DNA of 64,000 nt from Pararoseomonas sp. SCSIO 73927 (GCF_037040815.1 NZ_CP146232.1:2350501-2414500), one strand, 5' to 3'; shown: positions 35,787-44,640, counted from the first letter of the stretch. The notes: a model not told the origin generated them from the sequence alone. Program-made: numbers and translations.

Positions 35787-37118
35787 ATGTCGTTCTTCCC
35801 GCGCTGGCCACTGGCCCAGGGATCCACCGTTCCGCCGGATGAGCGGCTGCCCTGGGGCACCACGGGGCTGCTGGGCGTGCAGCACCTGGTGGCGATGTCC
35901 GGCTCCACCATCCTCGGGCCGCTGCTGATGGGGTTCGACCCGAACCTCGCCATCCTCTTCTCCGGCATCGGGACGCTGATCTTCTTCGTCCTCGTCGGCG
36001 GGCGGGTGCCGAGCTACCTCGGCTCCTCCTTCTCCTTCATCGCGGTGGTGATCGCCGTCACGGGCTATGCCGGTACGGGGCCGAACCCGAATATCGGGCC
36101 GGCGCTGGGCGGGATCATCGCCTGCGGGGCGCTGTACTCGGCGATCGGCGTGCTGGTGATGTTCACCGGGTCCAGCTGGGTGGAGCGGCTGATGCCCCCG
36201 GCGGTGACGGGCGCGGTGGGCGCAGCGATCGGGCTCAACCTCGCCCCCGTGGCGGTGAAGGGGATCGAGGGGCCGGGCTGGCACGTGATCGTGGCGCTGG
36301 CGACGCTGCTGGCCACGGCCTGCATCGCCGTCTACGCGCCGCTGGCGATCCGGCGGGTCTCCATCCTGGCGGGCATTGCCTGCGGCTACGTGCTGTACTT
36401 GATCGTCGGCAACGTGATGGGGCTGCTGCCCGCGATCTCCTTCGCGGAACTCTCCGCCGCGCCCTGGTTCGGGATGCCGGCCTTCCGCGCCCCGACCTTC
36501 GAAGTGGGGGCGATGGCGCTGATCGCGCCGGTGGCCTTCATCCTCGTCGCGGAGAACCTCGGGCACATCAAGGCGATCGGGGCGATGACCGGGCGCAACC
36601 TGGACCCCTATGTCGGGCGCGGCTTCCTCGGCGACGGCATCGCCACCATGGTCTCCGGCGCCGGCGGCGGCACGGGGGTGACGACCTATGTGGAGAACAT
36701 GGGGGTCATGGCCGTGACCCGCGTCTTCTCCACCGTGCTCTTCGTCGTGGCCGCGGTCTTCGCCATCGCGCTCGGCTTCTCGCCGAAGTTCGGGGCCTTG
36801 CTGCGGACCATCCCCGGCCCGGTGCTGGGCGGGCTGGCCGTGGTGGTGTTCGGGCTGATCGCGGCGGCGATGATCCGGCTCTGGGTGGACAACCGTGTGG
36901 ACTTCTCGGACCCGCGGAACCTGCTGACGGTGGGCGCCGCCCTCGTGCTCGGCGCCGGCAATTTCACGGTGACGATCGGCGGCTTCTCCATCGCGGGGAT
37001 CGGCACGGCGACCATTGCGGCGATCGGGATGTACCAGCTGCTCGGCATCGGGCGGCGCGATCCGGTGGGGGTGGTTCACGGCATCGCGGAGGGCGGCGGA
37101 AACCGGCCTCTCCACTAG
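35787..37118 (+). CDS. NCS2-family nucleobase permease (UraA/RutG-like)
   Basis: 443 residues from ATG 35787. About 12 to 14 membrane segments. GLLGVQHLVAMSGSTILGPLL is the first helix of the UraA type, followed by YLGSSFSFIAVVIAVTGY, FILVAENLGHIKAIGAMTGR (the Glu that binds the uracil ring in UraA-like proteins) and GGGTGVTTYVENMGVMAVTR. Proton-linked uptake of uracil, xanthine or a related ring is expected. The next gene, 86 bases downstream, encodes an N-carbamoyl-D-amino acid hydrolase. This points to import and use of a pyrimidine, hydantoin or carbamoyl compound. Confidence 0.9.
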   Translation: MSFFPRWPLAQGSTVPPDERLPWGTTGLLGVQHLVAMSGSTILGPLLMGFDPNLAILFSGIGTLIFFVLVGGRVPSYLGSSFSFIAVVIAVTGYAGTGPNPNIGPALGGIIACGALYSAIGVLVMFTGSSWVERLMPPAVTGAVGAAIGLNLAPVAVKGIEGPGWHVIVALATLLATACIAVYAPLAIRRVSILAGIACGYVLYLIVGNVMGLLPAISFAELSAAPWFGMPAFRAPTFEVGAMALIAPVAFILVAENLGHIKAIGAMTGRNLDPYVGRGFLGDGIATMVSGAGGGTGVTTYVENMGVMAVTRVFSTVLFVVAAVFAIALGFSPKFGALLRTIPGPVLGGLAVVVFGLIAAAMIRLWVDNRVDFSDPRNLLTVGAALVLGAGNFTVTIGGFSIAGIGTATIAAIGMYQLLGIGRRDPVGVVHGIAEGGGNRPLH

Positions 37119-37204
37119 GCCGGGCACGCGGATTGCCTGCGCGGTTGTGACTTGCGGCGCGCCGGGGCAGAACCCGGCCGCCGAACCGCGCAGGACCATC
37201 CGCC

Positions 37205-38146
37205 ATGCCCCGCATCCTCCGCCTCGCCGCCGCCCAGATGGGGCCGAACCAGCGCGCCGATACGCGCGAGGCAATCCTGGCCCGCATGATCGCGCTGCTG
37301 GAGGAGGCGGCAGGAAAGGGCGCAAAGCTGGTGGTCTTCCCCGAGCTCGCCTTCACCACCTTCTTCCCGCGCTGGCTGCTGGAGGGTGCGGAGCTCGATA
37401 GCTACTACGAGACCTCGATGCCCAACCCGCAGGTCCAGCCGCTCTTCGACCGGGCGCGGGAACTCGGGGTGGGGTTCTACGTCGGCTACGCCGAGCGCAC
37501 GGAGGACGGGAAGCGCTTTAATTCCGCCATCACCACCGCGCCGGACGGCTCCATCCTCGCCAAGTACCGCAAGGTGCACCTGCCCGGTTCCGTGGAGCCC
37601 CGCGCGGGCGACCGGTTCCAGCAGCTGGAGAAGCGCTACTTCGAGTACGGGGACATGGGTTTCCCCGCCTTCCGCGGCCCCTCCGCCTGGGGTTCCCCGA
37701 TCATGGGCATGCTGGTCTGCAACGACCGGCGCTGGCCCGAGGCTTGGCGTGTCTACGCGCTGCAGGGGATGGAGCTGATGGTCGTCGGCTACAACTCCGC
37801 CGCCTACGACCCGAATGGCGGCTCCACGGAGAACGAGGAGATCCGCACCTTCCACTCCATCCTCGCGGCCCAGTCCAACGCCTACATGAACGCCAGCTGG
37901 GCCGTGGCCGTGGCCAAGGCGGGGAACGAGGACGGCTCCGGCCTCATCGGCGGCTCCGTCATTGTGGACCCGAACGGGGTGATCGTGGCCCAGGCGAAAA
38001 CGCTCGGGGACGAGGTGCTGGTGGCGGATTGCGACCTCGACCTCACGCGCCAGGGCAAGGAGAAGATGTTCAACTTCGCCGCCCACCGGCAGCCGCAGCA
38101 CTACCGCCGGATCGTGGACCAGGTGGGGGCCGAGCCGCCGGCGTGA
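37205..38146 (+). CDS. N-carbamoyl-D-amino acid hydrolase (nitrilase superfamily)
   Basis: 313 residues from ATG 37205. The nitrilase-type triad is Glu47 (LVVFPELAFTTFFPRW), Lys123 (YRKVHLPGS) and Cys172 (GMLVCNDRRWPEAWRVY). These blocks and the length are those of D-carbamoylase, which hydrolyses N-carbamoyl-D-amino acids to the D-amino acid, CO2 and ammonia in the cytoplasm. Beta-ureidopropionase is the main alternative. It follows an NCS2 permease on the same strand, probably in one operon. A hydantoinase or dihydropyrimidinase, the usual upstream enzyme, is not in the window. Confidence 0.9.
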   Translation: MPRILRLAAAQMGPNQRADTREAILARMIALLEEAAGKGAKLVVFPELAFTTFFPRWLLEGAELDSYYETSMPNPQVQPLFDRARELGVGFYVGYAERTEDGKRFNSAITTAPDGSILAKYRKVHLPGSVEPRAGDRFQQLEKRYFEYGDMGFPAFRGPSAWGSPIMGMLVCNDRRWPEAWRVYALQGMELMVVGYNSAAYDPNGGSTENEEIRTFHSILAAQSNAYMNASWAVAVAKAGNEDGSGLIGGSVIVDPNGVIVAQAKTLGDEVLVADCDLDLTRQGKEKMFNFAAHRQPQHYRRIVDQVGAEPPA

Positions 38147-38150
38147 GCTT

Positions 38151-38367
38151 CGGGGGCTTCGCCCCCGTGCCCCGACCAGGGGGAAGAAGGAATTCTTCCC
38201 CCTGGACCCCCATCATCTTCTTCTATCGATTGGCACCGGGGAGACGTGTCGCTCGCCGAGGGTCCATGACCCTCGGCGAACCGCCAGCGCCGCATTCCGC
38301 GGCAGCCACCTAGAAAAAAATGAGGGTGGGGGTCCAGGGGGAGGGAGAATTCCTTCTCCCTCCCCCT
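38151..38367. repeat. Intergenic palindrome cluster, locus E
   Basis: Four palindromes lie between the convergent carbamoylase and endonuclease III genes. 38151-38167 is CGGGGGC-TTC-GCCCCCG. 38176-38205 is a 13-pair CCAGGGGGAAGAA stem with loop GGAA. 38254-38278 is CGCCGAGGGTC-CAT-GACCCTCGGCG. 38336-38367 is a 14-pair AGGGGGAGGGAGAA stem with loop TTCC. The second is followed by CCCCCATCATCTTCTTCT, as at locus C, and the last is its inverted counterpart, so the element looks doubled head to head. Confidence 0.75.
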
Positions 38368-38384
38368 GAGGCCGCCCGGCACCG

Positions 38385-39104
38385 TCACCCGGCGGTCGGC
38401 CCCGCCACCTTGTCCGGGTAGTTGCAGAAGTCCCGCGCCACGCAGTGCCAGCACTCCGGCCGCCGCGCCTTGCAGACGTAGCGCCCGTGCAGGATCAGCC
38501 AGTGGTGCGCGTCGCGCAGGAGCTCGGGCGGGCAGCGCTTCACCAGGCCGTCCTCCACTGCGCGTGGGGTGTCGCCGGGGGCGAGGCCGGTGCGGTTGCC
38601 CAGGCGGAAGATGTGGGTGTCCACGGCCATGGTGTCCTGGCCGAAGGCGACGTTGAGGACGACGTTCGCGGTCTTGCGGCCGACGCCGGGCAGGGCTTCC
38701 AGGGCCTCGCGGTCCTCGGGGACGCGGCCGGCGTACCGCTCCACGAGGATCCCGGAGAGGGCGGCGACGTTCTTCGCCTTGGCCTGCCAGAGGCCGATGC
38801 TGCGGATGTGGCGGGCCACCCCCTCGGCGCCGAGGGCGGCCATGGCGGCCGCGCCGGGCGCCTCCGCGAAGAGGGTGCGGGTGACCTTGTTCACCGCGAG
38901 GTCCGTGGTCTGGGCGGAGAGGACGACGGCGACGAGGAGGGTGAAGGGGTCCGCGTAGTCCAGCTCCGGCCTCGGTTCCGGGTTGGCGGCGGCGAGGGCG
39001 CGGATGAAGTGGGCGGCGGTGGCGGCGGAGAGGCGACGGGCGCGGCGGGGCTGGCTGGCGGTGCCGTGCAGGGGGAGGATGGGCTTGGCGGGGCGGGGGC
39101 TCAC
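38385..39104 (-). CDS. nth: Endonuclease III
   Basis: 239 residues from GTG 39104. DNA glycosylase/AP lyase that removes oxidised pyrimidines in base-excision repair. The helix-hairpin-helix is EALPGVGRKTANVVLN with catalytic Lys144, the catalytic Asp162 is in MAVDTHIFRLGNR, and the [4Fe-4S] loop has Cys211, 218, 221 and 227 (C-x6-C-x2-C-x5-C). All key residues are present. The first 25 residues are a polar Pro/Arg-rich extension compared with E. coli. It is a single gene, divergent from the DUF2244 gene. Confidence 0.96.
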   Translation of the reverse strand: MSPRPAKPILPLHGTASQPRRARRLSAATAAHFIRALAAANPEPRPELDYADPFTLLVAVVLSAQTTDLAVNKVTRTLFAEAPGAAAMAALGAEGVARHIRSIGLWQAKAKNVAALSGILVERYAGRVPEDREALEALPGVGRKTANVVLNVAFGQDTMAVDTHIFRLGNRTGLAPGDTPRAVEDGLVKRCPPELLRDAHHWLILHGRYVCKARRPECWHCVARDFCNYPDKVAGPTAG

Positions 39105-39169
39105 GGGGGCTTCCTTAAGCCATGTGCATTCCCCGGGAAATCGGCGGCCGGATGCCCTATCTTTCCGGC

Positions 39170-39691
39170 ATGAGCCACGCCCAGGACGCGGCGGCGCCCG
39201 AGACGCCCCTCTTCGATGCGGTAACGACGCCGCACCAGTCCGGCACGCCGCTGGGGCTGCGGGTGCTTGTGGGGCTGGTCGTGCTCGCCTCGGCGGGGCT
39301 GACGGCGCTGTTCTGGGCGCTCGGCGCCTGGCCGGTGGCGGGCTTCATGGGCCTCGAGGTGGTGCTGGTGGTGGGGCTGCTGCGGGCGCACCGGCGCTGG
39401 TCCGACCGGCTGGCGGAGCGGATCACGCTCTCGGGCGGGCGGCTGCGGGTGGAGCGCACGGACCGGCGGGGGCGGCGGCGGTCGCTGGCGCTGGACGCCT
39501 ACTGGGCACGGGTGGTGCTGACGCCGCGCCCGGGGCGGGTGAGCGAGCTGCGGCTGGCGGTGCGCGGCCGCTCCGTGGAGATCGGCGGCTTCCTGGGCGA
39601 GGAGGACAAGGCGGACCTGGCGCGGGCGCTGGGCCGGGCGCTGAGGGCCTATCGCGAGCCGGTCTTCGACAACCCGCAGCTGCGGCCCTGA
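39170..39691 (+). CDS. DUF2244 membrane protein
   Basis: 173 residues from ATG 39170; in-frame ATGs at 39152 and 39122 would add 6 or 16 residues. FDAVTTPHQSGTPLGLRVLV leads into two membrane helices (VGLVVLASAGLTALFWALGA and VAGFMGLEVVLVVGLLRAH). A cytoplasmic beta-rich part follows with LSGGRLRVERTDRRGRRRS and RSVEIGGFLGEEDKADLARA, the ending typical of DUF2244. In alphaproteobacteria this family often sits near cytochrome oxidase or nth genes, and the molecular role is unknown. Its stop codon lies inside the first copy of a 16-base direct repeat. Confidence 0.8.
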   Translation: MSHAQDAAAPETPLFDAVTTPHQSGTPLGLRVLVGLVVLASAGLTALFWALGAWPVAGFMGLEVVLVVGLLRAHRRWSDRLAERITLSGGRLRVERTDRRGRRRSLALDAYWARVVLTPRPGRVSELRLAVRGRSVEIGGFLGEEDKADLARALGRALRAYREPVFDNPQLRP

Positions 39692-39750
39692 TATGAGAAA
39701 GGTCCTGATATGAGAAAGGCCGGGCGGGGCGTTCTGCCCCGGCCCGGCCC
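39687..39750. terminator. Tandem 16-base repeat followed by a bidirectional hairpin
   Basis: CCTGATATGAGAAAGG occurs at 39687-39702 and again at 39704-39719; the first copy contains the TGA of the DUF2244 gene. A GC hairpin of about 13 pairs with one bulge follows (GGCCGGGCGGGGC to GCCCCGGCCCGGCC) between two converging genes. The duplication looks recent. Confidence 0.55.
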
Positions 39751-39776
39751 CCGGCGTTTTGCCGATCCCGCCCCGT

Positions 39777-40232
39777 TCAGTCCGTGGGGGCGAGGCTTTT
39801 GATCAGGTCGAAGACCCGCTTGCGCACGGCGGGCTCCGTGATCCGGTAATAGGCTCGCACCAGCTCCAGCGTCTCTCGCTTGTGCAGGGTATCATCCTCG
39901 AACCCCTCCTGCGTCTCCGCGAAGCCCGCGAGGCGGGAGCGGAAACCGGAAGCGATGCCGCCCATGCTGTCAGGCATGTCGTCGAAGAAGAAGCCGATGG
40001 GCACGTCCAGCACCCGCGCCAAGTCGAAGAGTCGGCTGGCGCCGATGCGGTTCACGCCGCGCTCGTACTTCTGCACCTGCTGGAAGGTGAGCCCGAGGGC
40101 CTCTCCCAGCTTCTCCTGGCTCATGCCGAGGAGGGTACGGCGCAGACGGACGCGGCTGCCCACATGCACGTCGATCGGGCTGGGGCGATGCTCGCCGCGT
40201 TCGGTGCGCTCCAGCGCCTCCTCACTCGACAT
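39777..40232 (-). CDS. XRE-family transcriptional regulator
   Basis: 151 residues from ATG 40232. After a 20-residue leader, VGSRVRLRRTLLGMSQEKLG and LGLTFQQVQKYERGVNRIGA form a helix-turn-helix domain of the cro/C1 type. FDLARVLDVPIGFFFDD and a C-terminal segment with AYYRITEPAVRKRVFDLIKS follow. This exact architecture is a widespread alphaproteobacterial regulator that sits beside lnt, usually before metK. Here it is the last gene of the plsC-miaB-phoH-ybeY-corC-lnt series, with its own promoter-like region upstream. Target genes are unknown. Confidence 0.88.
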   Translation of the reverse strand: MSSEEALERTERGEHRPSPIDVHVGSRVRLRRTLLGMSQEKLGEALGLTFQQVQKYERGVNRIGASRLFDLARVLDVPIGFFFDDMPDSMGGIASGFRSRLAGFAETQEGFEDDTLHKRETLELVRAYYRITEPAVRKRVFDLIKSLAPTD

Positions 40233-40336
40233 ATGCACCACTCCTTCGCCAATAGGCAGGCGGCCCGCATTCTGCACGCCATGACACGGCCAACGGCTCG
40301 CGCCGTGGCCGATGCGTCCCTGCGACACTGCCCAAG

Positions 40337-40365
40337 AGATTGGGGGCACACTTACTGAATGTCAA
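40337..40365 (-). promoter_or_regulatory. Candidate promoter of the XRE regulator gene
   Basis: On the minus strand TTGACA (40360-40365) is a perfect -35 box. The hexamer 17 bases on, CAATCT (40337-40342), is a poor -10. The region is the most A/T-rich spacer in this part of the window and lies about 100 bases before the ATG. Confidence 0.4.
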
Positions 40366-40383
40366 CTCTTTCGAGAATTCCAA

Positions 40384-41970
40384 TTAAATGGACGATCTCC
40401 CATCTCCGGCGCCCCGCGCGGCAGGAACGGGGCCTGCCACCGAACCGGAGAAACGGCGCCGGGTGCCCAGCCAGCCGGCCAGCAAAGTCAGGATGGTAAG
40501 AACGGCTGGGATGGCAAGGCCCAGCCGCGCGAAGGGCGTAGGCGGGGCCGCGGCGGGGAGAGGCGAGAGCACGTAACCGGTCTGCCCCAGTCCCAGCGAC
40601 GTCATCAATTTCCCTTGTGCATCAAAGCTGGCGGAGATCCCGGTCTGCGCCGCGCGGGCCAGGGGCAGCCCTTCCTCCACCGCGCGCAGCCGGGCGGTGG
40701 CGAGGTGCTGGTGCGGGCCGGCGGAGATGCCGAACCAGGCGTCGTTGGTGATGTTCAGCAGCCAGCCCGGCCGCTCCGCCCCGACCACGCGGCCGGAGAA
40801 GATCACCTCGTAGCAGATGAGCGGCCCGACGGGGGGCAGGCCGGGCAGGGGCAGGGCCACCGGCCCGGGGCCCGCGCCGAAATCCACCCCGCCCCGGATC
40901 ACCCGGATGGGGATGAGGCCGGCGAGGGGCATGTACTCGCCGAAGGGGACGAGGTGGGACTTGTCGTAGCTCGCGCTGATCCGGGCATCGGGGCCGATGG
41001 CGACGAGGCTGTTGAAGAGCTTCGTCGGCCGCCCATCCGGGCCCCACTCGCCGCGCACGGTGCCGGCGAGCAGAAGGCCGTCGGGGGGCAGGGACTCGGC
41101 GGCCACGCGGCGCGCCTCCGTGTCGTCCTCCAGCAGGAAGGGGCTGGCCGTCTCTGGCCAGACGATCACGGGTCGGGTGCCCGGCGCCACGCGGGCGGCC
41201 TCGGCGGCGCCTTGTTGGCCGAGCTCCAGGTAGCGGCGGAAGATCGGCACCCGGCTCTCGGCCCGCCACTTCGCCTCCTGCGCCACGTTGCCCTGCACGA
41301 GCACGAGGGTGACGGGCAGGTCGGCCGCCCGCTCCCCGGAGAGGCGCCACGCGCCGAAACCGGCGAAGAGGAGGAGGGTGGCGACGCCCCCGGCCATGGC
41401 GCGGCGCCCGAGCAGCGGGGTGAGAGCCAGGATCACGGTAAGGAGGGAGAGGCCGTGGGTGCCGATCCAGGCGGCGCCCTGCACGGGCAGGGCGGCGAAG
41501 GCCCAGGTCGTGCCGAGCAGGTTCCAGGGAAAGCCCGTGAAGGCCCAGCCCCGCACGAACTCCGCCAGCACCCAGCCGCCGGCCAGGACCAGCGCGCGGG
41601 GCCATCCCGGGCGCGCCATCCAGGCCAGCACTGCGGGGATGACGGTGTAGATCCCCATCCAGAGCGCGAGCAGCGGCACGGCCAGCGGCACGAACCACCA
41701 GAGCCGCTCCGCCTCCGTCAGGATGGAGTGGGTGATCCAGTAGAGGCCGGCGACGTGATACCCCCAGCCGAAGGCCCAGCCGACCAGGGCGGCGCGCTTC
41801 CGGGAGCCCGCCCCCTCCAGCAGGAGGAGCAGGCCGGGGAAGGAGAGAAGCAGCACCGGCACGGCATAGACCGGCGGCATGGCGAGTGCCGCCGCCGCGC
41901 CGAGGCCGAAGGCAGCGGCGAGGGCGCGCCATCCCGAGAGGGCGCGAAGGGATCGGATTAGGCGTTGCAC
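40384..41970 (-). CDS. lnt: Apolipoprotein N-acyltransferase
   Basis: 528 residues from GTG 41970, 11 bases after corC; no nearer ATG fits. Six or more N-terminal membrane helices, then a nitrilase-like periplasmic domain. The triad Glu273 (VIVWPETASPF), Lys337 (SYDKSHLVPFGEY) and Cys386 (PLICYEVIFSG) is intact and matches E. coli Lnt in spacing. It adds the third acyl chain to lipoproteins in the inner membrane. It follows corC in the usual alphaproteobacterial order. The C-terminus has a last membrane helix and a Gly/Arg-rich end. Confidence 0.95.
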   Translation of the reverse strand: MQRLIRSLRALSGWRALAAAFGLGAAAALAMPPVYAVPVLLLSFPGLLLLLEGAGSRKRAALVGWAFGWGYHVAGLYWITHSILTEAERLWWFVPLAVPLLALWMGIYTVIPAVLAWMARPGWPRALVLAGGWVLAEFVRGWAFTGFPWNLLGTTWAFAALPVQGAAWIGTHGLSLLTVILALTPLLGRRAMAGGVATLLLFAGFGAWRLSGERAADLPVTLVLVQGNVAQEAKWRAESRVPIFRRYLELGQQGAAEAARVAPGTRPVIVWPETASPFLLEDDTEARRVAAESLPPDGLLLAGTVRGEWGPDGRPTKLFNSLVAIGPDARISASYDKSHLVPFGEYMPLAGLIPIRVIRGGVDFGAGPGPVALPLPGLPPVGPLICYEVIFSGRVVGAERPGWLLNITNDAWFGISAGPHQHLATARLRAVEEGLPLARAAQTGISASFDAQGKLMTSLGLGQTGYVLSPLPAAAPPTPFARLGLAIPAVLTILTLLAGWLGTRRRFSGSVAGPVPAARGAGDGRSSI

Positions 41971-41980
41971 GGGGCTGGGC

Positions 41981-42964
41981 CTACTCCGCCGCTCGGGACG
42001 TGGGATGGGTGCCCGGCGCGCCGGGGCGCGGGGCTTCGAGGAGGAGGGGTGGGCCGCCGGCGGCCTCCGCGATGCCGTCCGCCGCCGGGGCGGGGGCGGG
42101 GCGGCGCACGCGGAGGCGGCGGATGCGGCGCGGGTCCGCCTCCAGGATGCGGAACTCCAGCCCGGAGGAGTGGGAGACGAGTTCGCCGCGCGCCGGCACC
42201 CGGCCGGCAAGGGTGAAGACGAGGCCGCCCAGCGTGTCGATGTCCTGCTGCCGCTCCTCGGGGGTCAGGATCTCGCCGCCCATCCGGGCCTCGAAATCCT
42301 CGATCTTCATGCGGGCGTTCACGTCCAGGCTGCCATCCGGCCGCTCCGCCACCTGGGGCAGGACCTCCTCGTCATGCTCGTCGGAGATGTCGCCGACGAT
42401 GGTCTCGACGAGGTCCTCGATCGTCACCAGCCCGTCGATGCCGCCGTACTCGTCCACCACCAGGGCCATGTGGGTCCGGGCCTCCCGCATCTGCAGCAGG
42501 AGGTCCAGCACGGGCACCTGCGGCACGACGAAGAGGAGGGGGCGCAGCGCCGCGTCCAGCGAGAAGGGCTCCTCGTCCCGCCCCACGGCGGCGAAGACGT
42601 CCTTGATGTGGACCATGCCCCGGATGTCGTCGAGGTTGCCGTTGTAGACGGGAAAGCGGCTATGGCCCTCGCGCTGGATGAGGCGGATGGACTCGTCCAG
42701 CGTCAGGTCGCAGGGCATGCCGATGATGTCGGCGCGCGGCACCATCACGTCCACGGCGGTCTTGTTGCGGAGCTTCAGGACGTTGCCGAGGATGACGCGC
42801 TCATTCGCGTCCAGCGCGTTCGCGTCGGGCTCCTCGCCCTCCTCGCCCTCGTGCTCGACCAGCGCCTCCACCTGGTCGCGCACGCTCTCGGCCTCGCGCC
42901 GGAGCAGGAGGCCCTGGAACTTCCAGAGCAGGCCCTTGCGGTCGATCGATTGTCGATCACTCAT
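41981..42964 (-). CDS. corC: CorC/HlyC-family CBS-domain protein
   Basis: 327 residues from ATG 42964. No DUF21 membrane region is present, so it is the soluble CorC type. ALDANERVILGNVLKLRNKT and DVMVPRADIIGMP begin the first CBS domain. The second has MREARTHMALVVDEYGGIDG and LVTIEDLVETIVGDISDEHD. A CorC_HlyC domain (about 225-300) with DTLGGLVFTLAGRVPARGE ends the protein. It is linked to magnesium and cobalt efflux in E. coli; here it lies in the ybeY-corC-lnt order that is conserved across proteobacteria. Confidence 0.93.
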   Translation of the reverse strand: MSDRQSIDRKGLLWKFQGLLLRREAESVRDQVEALVEHEGEEGEEPDANALDANERVILGNVLKLRNKTAVDVMVPRADIIGMPCDLTLDESIRLIQREGHSRFPVYNGNLDDIRGMVHIKDVFAAVGRDEEPFSLDAALRPLLFVVPQVPVLDLLLQMREARTHMALVVDEYGGIDGLVTIEDLVETIVGDISDEHDEEVLPQVAERPDGSLDVNARMKIEDFEARMGGEILTPEERQQDIDTLGGLVFTLAGRVPARGELVSHSSGLEFRILEADPRRIRRLRVRRPAPAPAADGIAEAAGGPPLLLEAPRPGAPGTHPTSRAAE

Positions 42965-42974
42965 GGTCTGGCAC

Positions 42975-43547
42975 TCACGCCACGCCCCTCCAGGGATTGG
43001 GCAGGGCGAGGCGGCGCATGATCCGCGCCTCCGCCCGCTCCATCCGCCGCGCCTCGCCGGCGTGCAGGTGGTCGTGCCCCGCCAGGTGCAGCACCCCATG
43101 GGCAACGAGGTGGGAGAGATGGGCCATCACGCTCCGCCCGGCCGCCCGGGCCTCGCGCCGCACCGTGCCCAGGGCCAGGGCGACGTCGCCCGGCATGCCC
43201 GGGTAGGGCGCGGGGAAGGAGAGCACGTTGGTGGGCTTCACCTTGCCGCGGTGGTCGCCGTTCAGGCGCTTGATCGCGCGGTCATCCGTGAGGAGCACGG
43301 TCACGCCCCCCGGGGCCGATCCGTCCTCGCCGGCCTCCTCGAAGGCGGCGGCGGCGGCGCGGCGCACCACCTCCTCCACCCTCGGCACGGCGGACCGCCA
43401 GGCGGGGGCCTCGACCACCACCTCGACGGAATCATCCCGGCCGGGGAAGAACCCCCCGGGGGTCTCATCTTCAAGCCCGGCGGGTTCTCCGCCGAGAACG
43501 TCATGATCTGGCCCGGCGGCTGCGCCGCCGGGCGGGCGACTGCCCAC
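42975..43547 (-). CDS. ybeY: YbeY, rRNA maturation endoribonuclease
   Basis: 190 residues from GTG 43547, which lies 8 bases after the phoH stop with GGCGGAA before it. The zinc site HLVAHGVLHLAGHDHLHAGE (the HGxLHLxGxDH family motif) and NVLSFPAP are clear. YbeY is a metal-dependent RNase needed for 16S rRNA 3' processing and ribosome quality control. The family domain starts only at VEVVVEAPAW, about residue 41, so the first 40 Pro/Gly-rich residues are unusual. A 10-pair hairpin at 43511-43533 lies in this segment, and the true start may be the GTG near 43421. Confidence 0.88.
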   Translation of the reverse strand: MGSRPPGGAAAGPDHDVLGGEPAGLEDETPGGFFPGRDDSVEVVVEAPAWRSAVPRVEEVVRRAAAAAFEEAGEDGSAPGGVTVLLTDDRAIKRLNGDHRGKVKPTNVLSFPAPYPGMPGDVALALGTVRREARAAGRSVMAHLSHLVAHGVLHLAGHDHLHAGEARRMERAEARIMRRLALPNPWRGVA

Positions 43548-43554
43548 TTCCGCC

Positions 43555-44640
43555 TTACTCCCTCGTTCTGCCGCGAACCGGGCTGCTGTGCCCGCTGGAC
43601 ACGGTCCCTGCCGCCTCGGCCCGGCCATAGGCCGAGACGATGCGCCCGACCAGGGGGTGCCGCACCACGTCCGCCTCGGCGAAGCGGGTGATGCCGATGC
43701 CCTCCACTCCGTCGAGGATGGAGAGGGCCTCCACCAGCCCGGACTTCTGGCCGGGCGGCAGGTCCACCTGGGTGGGGTCGCCCGTGACGACCATGCGCGA
43801 GCCCTCGCCCATGCGGGTGAGGAACATCTTCATCTGCGCCGGCGTGGTGTTCTGCGCCTCGTCCAGGATGGCATAGGCGTGGGCGAGGGTGCGGCCGCGC
43901 ATGAAGGCCAGCGGCGCGATCTCGATCTCGCCGGAGACGATGCGGCGCGCCACCTGGTCCGCAGGCATCATGTCGTGCAGCGCGTCGTAGAGCGGGCGGA
44001 GATAGGGGTCCACCTTCTCCTTCATGTCACCGGGCAGGAAGCCCAGCCGCTCCCCCGCCTCCACCGCGGGGCGGGAGAGGATGATGCGGTCCACCCGGTT
44101 CGCCATCAGCAGGGCCACGCCCTGGGCGACGGCGAGGTAGGTCTTGCCCGTGCCCGCCGGGCCGACGCCGAAGACCATCTCCTGCCGCTGGAGCGAGTCC
44201 ATGTAGGCGGCCTGGGTGCGGCTCCGCGGGGCGATGGCCCCCTTGCGGGTGCGGATGGCCGGCATGTCGGCCAGCGGCAGGCGCGGGTCCTCCTGCGGAC
44301 CGTCGGCCATGCGCAGCGCGGCCTCCACATCGGCCATTCCCGTCGGCTCTCCTTTCTGAAGGCGCTGCCACAGGGCGCGCAGCACCGATTCCGCCAGCCC
44401 GGTGCCGTCCGTCCCGCCGCTGACCGTCACGCGCCCGCCCCGGGACGCGATGCGGACACCCAGCCGCTGCTCGATCCGCGCCAGGTGGCGATCGTGTTCC
44501 CCGTAGAGCATCGGCAACAGCGCGTTGTCGTCGAAGTTCAGGGTCACGGTCCGCTGCGTGTCCGGCCGGAAGCCGGGGCGCAGGGCGGCGGGATCGGACC
44601 GGAGGGTGATCCCCCCGGCGGGGGCGGCGATCTGGGTCAA
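43555..44640 (-). CDS. PhoH-family ATPase (YbeZ)
   Basis: 361 residues from TTG 44640, whose bases overlap the miaB stop (TTGA). [20 protein letters not shown] opens the N-terminal KH-like part. The ATPase core has [19 protein letters not shown] (Walker A about 160-167), [40 protein letters not shown] (Walker B) and [11 protein letters not shown]. YbeZ works with YbeY in RNA processing, and the two genes are adjacent here. The start is the least certain part, since it uses TTG and all upstream sequence belongs to miaB. Confidence 0.93.
   Translation of the reverse strand: MTQIAAPAGGITLRSDPAALRPGFRPDTQRTVTLNFDDNALLPMLYGEHDRHLARIEQRLGVRIASRGGRVTVSGGTDGTGLAESVLRALWQRLQKGEPTGMADVEAALRMADGPQEDPRLPLADMPAIRTRKGAIAPRSRTQAAYMDSLQRQEMVFGVGPAGTGKTYLAVAQGVALLMANRVDRIILSRPAVEAGERLGFLPGDMKEKVDPYLRPLYDALHDMMPADQVARRIVSGEIEIAPLAFMRGRTLAHAYAILDEAQNTTPAQMKMFLTRMGEGSRMVVTGDPTQVDLPPGQKSGLVEALSILDGVEGIGITRFAEADVVRHPLVGRIVSAYGRAEAAGTVSSGHSSPVRGRTRE

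Noticed and set aside
40300..40383. The A/T-rich spacer upstream of the XRE gene as an attachment site or transferred segment
   Set aside because: No tRNA, direct repeat or integrase is nearby; a promoter region explains the composition.
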